This document shows positions 1 to 5,256 of a DNA stretch of 8,061 nucleotides, piece after piece. This DNA comes from CAYRVF01 sp964427535 (GTDB lineage: Bacteria; Chloroflexota; Ktedonobacteria; Ktedonobacterales; JADMIN01), in assembly GCA_964427535.1 (NCBI GenBank), contig CAYRVF010000174.1, forward strand, positions 1 to 8,061. Reading direction: 5' to 3'. Each line of letters begins with the position of its first letter. Position 1 is the first letter of the stretch. The notes beneath the pieces were generated by a model, which was not told the DNA's origin, ran no database searches, and was given only the letters and a program-made list of their open reading frames with translations. The position numbers and the translations under genes are program-made.

Positions 1-842
1 ACGTTGATGTCGCCAGTGACGGTGATGAACACGTCGCCGATCTCCGCCGCGCGCACCATCGGCATCACGCGGAAGCCGTCCATGACCGCCTCGATCGCGC
101 GCACCGGGTCGATCTCGGTGACGATCACGTTCGCGCCCATGCCCTTCGCCCGCGAGGCCACACCCTTGCCACACCAGCCATAGCCGGCGACGACGATGTT
201 GCGACCGGCGAGCAGGATGTTCGTCGAACGAATGATCGCGTCGAGCGTGCTCTGGCCGGTGCCGTAGCGGTTGTCGAAGAAGTGCTTCGTCTCGGAGTCA
301 TTCACTGCCAGCACTGGGAAGCGCAGCGCGCCCGCCGCCACCATGCTGTGCAGGCGAATCACGCCCGTCGTCGTCTCTTCGGTGCCCGCGATGACGTTCT
401 CGATCAGGTCCTGGCGCTCAGTGTGGAGCGTCGAGACGAGGTCGCAGCCGTCATCCATCGTCATCTGCGGCTTGTGATCGAGCGCCGCATGGATGTGCTT
501 GTAGTAGGTCTTCTCATCCTCACCCTTGATGGCGAAGACCGGAATGCCCTCGTCCACGATCAGCGAGGCCGCGACGTCATCCTGCGTGGAGAGCGGATTG
601 CTCGCGCACAGGACGATATCGGCGCCCGCCGCCTTGAGGGTGATCATGAGGTTCGCGGTCTCGGTCGTCACGTGCAGGCACGCCGAGATGCGGATGTCCT
701 TGAGCGGCTGTTCGCGGGCGAAGCGATCGCGAATCAGGCGAAGGACCGGCATGTCCTTCGCGGCCCAGGTGATGCGGGCCTTGCCGTGGGGTGCGAGGGA
801 GAGGTCTTTCACGTCTCCCTGAATACCAGAAACAGTTGCCAC
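1..842 (-). CDS. ahcY: S-adenosylhomocysteinase (AhcY), N-terminal part; gene continues past the left edge
   Basis: Cytosolic NAD-dependent enzyme that reversibly splits S-adenosylhomocysteine into homocysteine and adenosine, relieving product inhibition of methyltransferases. The 280 codons visible here begin with GTG at 842 (VATVSGIQGDVKDL) behind a strong purine-rich ribosome binding site (AGAGGAGGGAG) six bases upstream. Family landmarks appear in order: CLHVTTETANL near residues 55-65, CASNPLSTQDD near 79-89, EETTTGV near 155-161, and the catalytic block NDSETKHFFDNRYGTGQS at 181-198 containing the expected Asn, Lys and Asp residues. The NAD-binding glycine motif VAGYGWCGKGVA follows at 218-229, with VTEIDP at 241-246. 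Family members are usually about 420-470 residues, so roughly 140-190 C-terminal residues lie outside the window. It is the last visible gene of the mtnA - kinase - ahcY unit, separated from the kinase by an unusually long 342-base gap. Identification is secure; the start is well supported by the ribosome binding site. Confidence 0.96.
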   Translation of the reverse strand, partial: MATVSGIQGDVKDLSLAPHGKARITWAAKDMPVLRLIRDRFAREQPLKDIRISACLHVTTETANLMITLKAAGADIVLCASNPLSTQDDVAASLIVDEGIPVFAIKGEDEKTYYKHIHAALDHKPQMTMDDGCDLVSTLHTERQDLIENVIAGTEETTTGVIRLHSMVAAGALRFPVLAVNDSETKHFFDNRYGTGQSTLDAIIRSTNILLAGRNIVVAGYGWCGKGVASRAKGMGANVIVTEIDPVRAIEAVMDGFRVMPMVRAAEIGDVFITVTGDIN

Positions 843-1184
843 GAAATCTACTCCCTCCTCTGAATGAGGAGAACGGCTCGTAGCGATTGGCTACGGCGCC
901 ATATAAAAGTGTCACTGACGAATGCGGGTGCTCCGCCGCCGGTAGACGGGTCCCACGAGCATTTTCCCATCACGTCTCAGCCGGTTGTGCCGGGTGCTTC
1001 GCCCGCGCTCCTCCCAAGCGCATGTGTCACATCGCGAAGGTCACGGCGCCGGGTCTTTCCGGCCAGGTATCTCAGGCGTCACATGGCTTTCACCACGATC
1101 GCGCCGAAGGTCATCGTGCGAGCAGACTTCACGCGAACGGCTCATGCGCGCCCGCATTTAGAGGCGTGAGCCGCGCGAAAGGTT
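843..1184. other. Gene-free spacer between the kinase gene and ahcY
   Basis: This 342-base interval has no ORF resembling a known protein. Read on the minus strand (the transcript of the flanking genes) it holds several short hairpins: GCGTGA/TCACGC around the kinase stop codon (1164-1190), CACGAT/ATCGTG (1094-1118), GCCGG/CCGGC (1048-1063), GCGCT/AGCGC (1005-1021), CGTAGC/GCTACG (879-895) and the ribosome-binding-site hairpin at 855-871. An AT-rich stretch TTTTATAT (901-908) stands out in GC-rich surroundings and could be part of an internal ahcY promoter, but no good -35 element sits at the right distance. An imperfect repeat sharing the core CGAAGGTCA recurs 70 bases apart (1035-1043 and 1105-1113). 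Some hairpins are expected by chance at this GC content, so the interval is best described as a candidate structured leader for ahcY. Confidence 0.5.
855..871 (-). promoter_or_regulatory. Hairpin that pairs the ahcY ribosome binding site
   Basis: On the transcript, CTCCTC (866-871) is followed by a five-base loop ATTCA and GAGGAG (855-860), a perfect six-base-pair stem that two flanking G-U pairs could extend. The 3' arm is the Shine-Dalgarno sequence of ahcY, 12 bases ahead of the GTG start. A second small hairpin, CGTAGC-CAATC-GCTACG, lies just upstream at 879-895. The pairing is read directly from the sequence; a role in limiting or regulating ahcY translation is inference. Confidence 0.5.
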
Positions 1185-2138
1185 TCACGCGCCCGCGGCT
1201 TCGCGCCAGCTTCCGGTGAAGTGCGTGAAGCGCACGAACTCGTCATAGCGCCGCGAGACCTCATCTGGCGTCAGCGCGAGCAGACGCATCACGCTGAAAT
1301 CTTCGCAGGCGAACGAGCCCATGATGTTTCCATGCACCAGCGCCCGGTGATAATCCGCCGGGGTGAGCGTCGCGCCGGACGAGATGCGCTGCGACAGGTG
1401 GCCCAGGAACCCGCCCGCGAAGGCATCGCCGGCGCCGGTTGGGTCGCGGGTATCTTCGAGCGGATACGCCGGAGCCGCGAAGTAGCTGCCGTCCGCGCCG
1501 AAGAGCAGCGCGCCGTACGAGCCTTGCTTCACTACCAGCGCCTGCGGCCCCAGCGCGAGAATCTGGCGCACCGCTTTGACGAGGCTGCTCTGGCCGGTGT
1601 ACTGTCGGGCCTCTTCCTCCGCGATGATGACCACATCGACGCTGCGCATGACCTCAGTGAGCGCGTCACGCGCCGTCTCGATCCACAGGTTCATCGTGTC
1701 GAGCGCGCGCAGCCGCGTGGCATCCGAGCCGTGTGTCTGTCGCAACACGTCGAGCTGGAGTGTTGGCAGGATATTCGCCAGGAAGACGACCTCCGAGCGG
1801 CGAAAGCTCTCAGGCACCACGGGTGAGAAGTCGGCGAAGACGCCCAGCTCGGTGAAGAGGGTCTCGCGCGAGTTCATGTCTTCGTGATAGCGGCCCCCCC
1901 AGCGAAACGTTGCGCCCGGTGCGACCTGCAAGCCCGCCAGGTCAACATCGCGCGAGCGGAAATTCTGCATGTAGGTGTCAGGGAAGTCCTCGCCGACCAC
2001 CGCGACGAGGTTCACGCGGTCATAGAGCGAGGAAGCGAGGGTGAAATAGGAGGCCGCACCGCCCTGCACACCATCCGCATGGCCAAAAGGCGTCTCGATG
2101 GTGTCGAGCGCGACCGAACCGACGACCAGAATTGCCAC
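1185..2138 (-). CDS. PfkB/ribokinase-family kinase, substrate unassigned (possible adenosine kinase)
   Basis: ATP-dependent small-molecule kinase of 317 residues, the normal size for the family. The N-terminal strand AILVVGSVALDTIETPFG (2-19) and the glycine pair QGGAASYF (25-32) form the substrate-binding side. The usual family pattern has Asn a few residues after the GG; here Ser-Tyr occupies that region, so substrate recognition probably differs from ribokinase. KQGSYGALLF (204-213) precedes the anion-hole and catalytic motif DPTGAGDAF (232-240), with Asp238 the expected base. The stretch YHEDMNSRETLFTELGVF (84-101) is distinctive and may belong to the lid. The start is GTG at 2138 behind AGAGGAGAG; an ATG is absent near this position. 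The gene lies 60 bases after mtnA and ahead of ahcY, within the SAM-riboswitch unit. AhcY releases adenosine, so adenosine kinase activity is the most economical inference; another nucleoside or sugar is possible. MtnK-type methylthioribose kinases belong to a different fold. Confidence 0.88.
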   Translation of the reverse strand: MAILVVGSVALDTIETPFGHADGVQGGAASYFTLASSLYDRVNLVAVVGEDFPDTYMQNFRSRDVDLAGLQVAPGATFRWGGRYHEDMNSRETLFTELGVFADFSPVVPESFRRSEVVFLANILPTLQLDVLRQTHGSDATRLRALDTMNLWIETARDALTEVMRSVDVVIIAEEEARQYTGQSSLVKAVRQILALGPQALVVKQGSYGALLFGADGSYFAAPAYPLEDTRDPTGAGDAFAGGFLGHLSQRISSGATLTPADYHRALVHGNIMGSFACEDFSVMRLLALTPDEVSRRYDEFVRFTHFTGSWREAAGA

Positions 2139-2198
2139 TCTCTCTCCTCTTCTCGCTCTAGATAACGGTTACTGCTCTCTACTCAACTCAAAAGGCTG

Positions 2199-3353
2199 TC
2201 ACTCGCCACGTGTTCTTGGAAAGGACGCATGCGCTGCTGCGGCTCCGGCTGCAACCAGCCGGGCCAGGCTCTCGCCAAAAGGTGCGCGCGCGACGCCCGC
2301 GTCCGTGATGATCGCCGAGACGTAGCGTGCGGGCGTCACGTCGAACGCGGGGTTGGCCACGGCGACACCTTCGGGTGCGATGCGCGTCCCCCCGATCGAC
2401 GTCACTTCGTCCGGCGCGCGCTCCTCGATAGGGATGGCCGCACCATCGGGCAGCGAGAGGTCGAGCGTCGAGCGCGGCGCGACCACATAGACGGGAATGC
2501 CATGCGCATGCGCGAGCACCGCGACGCCATACGTGCCGATCTTGTTGGCGACATCGCCGTTGGCCGCGATACGATCCGCACCGACGAACACGGATTGGAT
2601 GCGCCCGGACCACATGAAATGCGCCGCCATGTTATCGGTAATGAGCGTCACCGGGATGCCCGCACGCTGCAGCTCCCACGCAGTGAGGCGTGCGCCCTGC
2701 AGCACCGGACGCGTCTCATCGGCCACGACGGCGACCCGCTTGCCCAACCCGTGTGCGACGTAGATCGGCGCGAGCGCGGTGCCGATGCCAGCGGTCGCGA
2801 GCGCACCCGCGTTGCAGTGCGTCAGCACGGTATCTCCGTCGGCGACCAGCTCGGCGCCGTACTCGCCCATCGCCTGGCACGCGGCGGCGTCTTCGGCGGC
2901 GATCGCTTGCGCCTCGGCCAGCACGCCGCTGGCGACGGCCTCGCCCGTCGCGCCGTCACAAACCAGCCGGTCCGCTTCGGCGAGCACGCGCCTGACCGCC
3001 CAGGCCAGGTTCACCGCCGTCGGACGTGTCGCGATGAGGCGCTCGCCCTCGTCGCACAGCCATGCGAGCAATTCAGCTACTGGCGTCTCCGCGCGGACCA
3101 ACAGGCGGGCGGCAAGGGCGAGAGCATACGCAGCGGCGACCCCGATCGCGGGCGCTCCACGCACGCGCATCGACCGGATAGCCTCCGCGATCTCATTCGG
3201 GGAGTCGTGCCGCAACACGACGTAGCGCCCAGGCAGGACCGACTGGTCGACGAGACGCACCGTGGCGGTGTCGGCGTCCCACCAGAGGGCACGCGCCGGG
3301 TGCTCCAGCGCCTGCGCCAGCTCTTCGGGGCCTGCTGCCCGCGCTTGTGACAT
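2199..3353 (-). CDS. mtnA: Methylthioribose-1-phosphate isomerase MtnA
   Basis: Cytosolic isomerase that converts 5-methylthioribose-1-phosphate to 5-methylthioribulose-1-phosphate in the methionine salvage or related methylthioadenosine-disposal pathways; the fold is shared with eIF2B subunits. From ATG at 3353 the protein has 384 residues, typical for the family. Visible motifs are MRVRGAPAIG (62-71), NLAWAVRR (115-122), THCNAGALATAG (178-189) with the catalytic Cys180, VVADETRPVLQGARLTAWEL (209-228), and FVGADRIAANGD (256-267) with the catalytic Asp260 followed by NKIGTYG. The Cys-to-Asp spacing of 80 residues equals that of the Bacillus enzyme (Cys160/Asp240). A GTG nine bases upstream (3362) is an in-frame alternative start; neither has a strong ribosome binding site, and ATG is preferred by codon. 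It is the first gene after a SAM-I riboswitch and terminator. The methylthioadenosine phosphorylase expected to supply its substrate is not in the window. Confidence 0.96.
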   Translation of the reverse strand: MSQARAAGPEELAQALEHPARALWWDADTATVRLVDQSVLPGRYVVLRHDSPNEIAEAIRSMRVRGAPAIGVAAAYALALAARLLVRAETPVAELLAWLCDEGERLIATRPTAVNLAWAVRRVLAEADRLVCDGATGEAVASGVLAEAQAIAAEDAAACQAMGEYGAELVADGDTVLTHCNAGALATAGIGTALAPIYVAHGLGKRVAVVADETRPVLQGARLTAWELQRAGIPVTLITDNMAAHFMWSGRIQSVFVGADRIAANGDVANKIGTYGVAVLAHAHGIPVYVVAPRSTLDLSLPDGAAIPIEERAPDEVTSIGGTRIAPEGVAVANPAFDVTPARYVSAIITDAGVARAPFGESLARLVAAGAAAAHASFPRTRGE

Positions 3354-3388
3354 AGTTCTCACTCGCTCTCGCCAGACCAGCGGGCGCG

Positions 3389-3418
3389 AAAAAAGCGGCC
3401 CCTCCGCCGAGAGGCCGC
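3389..3418 (-). terminator. Intrinsic terminator of the SAM riboswitch expression platform
   Basis: On the transcript, GCGGCC-TCTC pairs with GAGG-GGCCGC around a four-base GGCG loop (stem 3395-3418), a ten-pair stem with one G-U pair, followed directly by six U residues (3389-3394). It ends 27 bases upstream of the possible GTG start and 36 upstream of the ATG start of mtnA, so it can only act as an attenuator of this operon. Its 5' arm overlaps the sequence that can pair with the 3' side of aptamer helix P1, the standard layout of an S-box OFF switch. Confidence 0.93.
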
Positions 3419-3460
3419 ATCATGCATGCGCACACTTCGCGGGGAAGCTGCGCGAATGAT

Positions 3461-3580
3461 GCTCATCTCTCAGAGGCGCGCAAGCCTCTGTCGGAGTTAG
3501 CACCGACGCCAGCGGCCAAAACGGCCGCCTGCCGGTTGCTGGGTGTCGTAGGGCCGTTCCCTCTACCCGTCTTGATGAGC
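3461..3580 (-). promoter_or_regulatory. SAM-I (S-box) riboswitch aptamer upstream of mtnA
   Basis: A 120-base aptamer read on the minus strand. P1 is closed by GCTCATC (3574-3580) and GATGAGC (3461-3467), a perfect seven-pair helix. The conserved core follows in order: CATCAAGA after the P1 5' strand, the kink-turn and core GAGGGAACGGCCC, then CAGCAACC, a P3 with stem GCGGCC/GGCCGC (3512-3528), the hallmark GGTGCTAACTCC, and a P4 hairpin AGAGGC/GCCTCT (3472-3489), before GAGAGATGAG. These match the S-box consensus element by element. The family binds S-adenosylmethionine and, in this architecture, terminates transcription when SAM is abundant. An alternative antiterminator is visible: GCATCAT (3456-3462) complements ATGATGC (3417-3423), and GAGAG (3467-3471) complements CTCTC (3409-3413). 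It therefore couples mtnA, the kinase and probably ahcY to SAM level. Confidence 0.96.
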
Positions 3581-3605
3581 CCGGTCACGTTGTGACCTGG
3601 AATGC

Positions 3606-3634
3606 AGTGTACCCCAGGAGTGACAAACGCGCAA
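3606..3634 (-). promoter_or_regulatory. Candidate sigma-70-type promoter for the riboswitch-mtnA unit
   Basis: On the minus strand, TTGCGC (3629-3634) and TACACT (3606-3611) are separated by exactly 17 bases. The -10 matches four of six consensus positions and the -35 three of six. Transcription would begin near 3599, about 20 bases before aptamer helix P1, which is where an S-box leader promoter is expected. The position supports the call more than the motif scores do. Confidence 0.5.
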
Positions 3635-3969
3635 CAATGACTCGAATAGGTGGGCTGCCTTGGCATGCCGCGCACGCACGCCAAGATGCGTATGTCCGGC
3701 AGGACCTACCTCCATACTCCCCTAGTCCGTGAGCGAAGGGGCACGGACCGCGCTGGATAACCAATCAGCCTCCCCCTGCAACCGCATTGCCGGAAAGCGG
3801 TTTATGGAGGAGAAGAAGAGAGGCGGGCGCTTCATACTGAGGCACTGACCTTGCTGCTGGTGGCACGTACTGCTCACTCGCGGTGACGTCACGTCTCCTG
3901 GCCCGCGTGATGCCGGCATGCCTAACCGGCTTCTCGCGTGTCGAGGGATGTCTACGGCAGAGCCATATC
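3635..3969. other. Divergent intergenic region rich in inverted repeats, no gene recognised
   Basis: No credible coding sequence lies here. The sequence contains a seven-base inverted repeat GTCCGTG/CACGGAC with a ten-base loop (3725-3748), AACCGC/GCGGTT (3780-3802), the perfect palindrome GTGACGTCAC (3883-3892), the perfect palindrome ATGCCGGCAT (3910-3919) and GGCATGCC (3663-3670). None is followed by a T run, so they are not obvious terminators. They could be regulator-binding sites for the two divergent operons or chance features of GC-rich DNA. A 14-codon reading frame starting at 3804 is too short and unsupported to call. Confidence 0.4.
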
Positions 3970-3999
3970 TTGACTTTGCCCGTCCAAAGACGGCATAGT
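3970..3999 (+). promoter_or_regulatory. Candidate promoter of the osmoprotectant ABC operon
   Basis: TTGACT (3970-3975, five of six -35 matches) and CATAGT (3994-3999, four of six -10 matches) are 18 bases apart. The spacer carries an interrupted palindrome CCGTC-CAAA-GACGG (3980-3993), overlapped by CTTTG/CAAAG (3974-3989), a position where a repressor would block RNA polymerase. Transcription would begin near 4006, giving a leader of about 220 bases before the ATPase start. It is the best promoter-like match I found upstream of the operon. Confidence 0.55.
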
Positions 4000-4043
4000 T
4001 TGTACGCGGTCCGTTTGAGGAGGCACGCGGTAATCGGAGGGGC

Positions 4044-4093
4044 GAGCATCCCCGCATATGGGGACTCTGCCCACACGTCGTTGTTTACAAACA
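4044..4093 (+). promoter_or_regulatory. Leader hairpin and operator-like palindrome ahead of the ABC operon
   Basis: TCCCC-GCATAT-GGGGA (4049-4064) forms a five-pair stem that GAG/CTC (4044-4046 with 4065-4067) can extend across a two-base bulge. It is followed at 4082-4093 by TGTTT-AC-AAACA, a 12-base interrupted palindrome resembling a small dimeric regulator site and unusually AT-rich for the area. Both lie within the predicted untranslated leader. Function is unknown, and I could not match the leader to a riboswitch class I know. Confidence 0.35.
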
Positions 4094-4228
4094 CGCTCCA
4101 TGCCACGCGTTAGCGCCTCTTACGGACCGTCTGCGCGTCTCGTGGTCCTATGTCTGCTTGGCCTGCCGAGTTGTCCGTCCTTCTGGTCGCACAGCTTTGA
4201 GAGGTGGCAAAAGGGCGGGAGAAGTTCT

Positions 4229-5227
4229 ATGGCGCGAATTACGTTCGAGAGCGTCACGAAGCTCTATCCCGGCGCTCCGCATCCAGCTGTCGATTCCGTC
4301 AGCTTTGAGGTACGTGAGAACGCCATCTGCATGCTCGTCGGCACCTCCGGCTCCGGCAAAACCACGCTCTTGCGCATGGTCAACCGGCTGATCGACCCGA
4401 CCTCCGGCGAGATTGAGATCGACGGCGTCGCCACAACCGCACAAGACCCGATCGCGCTCCGCCGCCGCATCGGCTACGCCATCCAGCAGGTCGGGCTCTT
4501 CCCGCATCTCACCGTCGCCGAGAACGTGCGCGTCGTCCCGTCCATCCTCGGGATGCCCAAAGCAGAGTCCGCGAAGCGCAGTGACGAGCTGCTGGAGCTC
4601 GTGGGCCTCGACCCGGCGGAGTATCGCAGCCGCTATCCACGCCAGCTCTCGGGCGGCCAGCAGCAGCGTGTCGGCCTCGCCCGGGCGCTGGCGGCAGACC
4701 CCGCGATCCTGCTGATGGATGAGCCATTCGGCGCGCTCGACGCCATCACCCGCGGGCGCATGCAAGACGAGTTGCTCCGCATCCACCGCCAGCTCGGCAA
4801 GACGATTCTCTTCGTCACGCACGATGTGGAGGAGGCGTTCAAGCTTGGCGACCAGATCGCGGTGCTCGACACGGGCAAGCTCGTGCAGGTGGGCACTCCG
4901 GTGGAATTGCTCTCGCGCCCGGCGACGGACTTCGTGCGCAAGCTCCTCGGCGGCGACAACATCTTGCGCGAGCTAGAGTATCTGCCGGTGACCTTCGGCA
5001 TGGAGCCCGCCTCAGCCGAGACAACGGCAACCATCGCGGCGGAACGCACGCTGCTCGATGCGCTGCTCATGCTGCTGCAAACCGGCGGCAGCGCCCTGCG
5101 GGTCATGCGGGATGGCCAGACCCTCGGGCAGGTCACTCTACAGAGTATCTACCGCGAGCTGCGCCAGACAGCCGGAGCGGCGGCGGATGTGGCGGACGCC
5201 GCGGACCCTGCCGCGCGGGTGAGCTGA
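4229..5227 (+). CDS. opuCA: Osmoprotectant ABC transporter ATP-binding protein (OpuCA type)
   Basis: Cytoplasmic ATPase that energises uptake of quaternary amines such as glycine betaine, choline or carnitine through the two permeases encoded next. The 332-residue protein has Walker A GTSGSGKT (38-45), the Q-loop region YAIQQVGLFPH (83-93), signature LSGGQQQRVGLARAL (140-154), Walker B ILLMDEP (160-166), D-loop GALD and the switch His198 in THDVEEAF. Its best matching family is the QAT/OpuCA/ProV-like group. OpuCA of Bacillus (about 380 residues) ends in two CBS domains; here only one CBS-like half remains (about 271-311, RTLLDALLMLL through QVTLQSIYREL), followed by an Ala/Asp-rich tail, so regulation by this domain may be reduced. 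ATG at 4229 is chosen because GGGAG lies 8-12 bases upstream and family similarity begins there. In-frame codons extending back to 4058 encode nothing family-like. First gene of the operon. Confidence 0.94.
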   Translation: MARITFESVTKLYPGAPHPAVDSVSFEVRENAICMLVGTSGSGKTTLLRMVNRLIDPTSGEIEIDGVATTAQDPIALRRRIGYAIQQVGLFPHLTVAENVRVVPSILGMPKAESAKRSDELLELVGLDPAEYRSRYPRQLSGGQQQRVGLARALAADPAILLMDEPFGALDAITRGRMQDELLRIHRQLGKTILFVTHDVEEAFKLGDQIAVLDTGKLVQVGTPVELLSRPATDFVRKLLGGDNILRELEYLPVTFGMEPASAETTATIAAERTLLDALLMLLQTGGSALRVMRDGQTLGQVTLQSIYRELRQTAGAAADVADAADPAARVS

Positions 5228-5256
5228 GCAGACGAAGCGGAGGCAGTGCGGCACGT

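Noticed and set aside
1005..1013. GAGGAGCGC on the minus strand, resembling the start of an SAH riboswitch
   Set aside because: The other required segments (AGGCTCG and ACGGCGCTC) are absent nearby, so the match is probably chance.
1064..1080. CTGAGATACC on the transcript upstream of ahcY, resembling part of a TPP riboswitch
   Set aside because: The second conserved half of the TPP aptamer (CCTGATCTGG and following) is missing, and the gene context does not fit.
2229..3350. 373-codon open frame on the plus strand opposite mtnA
   Set aside because: It is antisense to a gene with clear catalytic motifs, has Arg/Asp/His-rich low-complexity composition and no family motif; such frames are common opposite GC-rich genes.
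3463..3684. 73-codon minus-strand frame starting upstream of mtnA
   Set aside because: It coincides with the SAM-I aptamer and its promoter; the sequence is explained by RNA structure, not by coding.
3804..3848. 14-codon frame MEEKKRGGRFILRH in the divergent intergenic region
   Set aside because: Too short to distinguish from chance, with no good ribosome binding site and no recognised leader-peptide features.
3859..3872. TGGTGGCACGTACT, slightly resembling a T-box antiterminator core
   Set aside because: It lacks the ACCGCG continuation, specifier-loop features and a downstream terminator.
4058..4228. 57-codon N-terminal extension of the ATPase
   Set aside because: The extension has no ABC family similarity and no ribosome binding site, whereas ATG at 4229 has a well-placed one.
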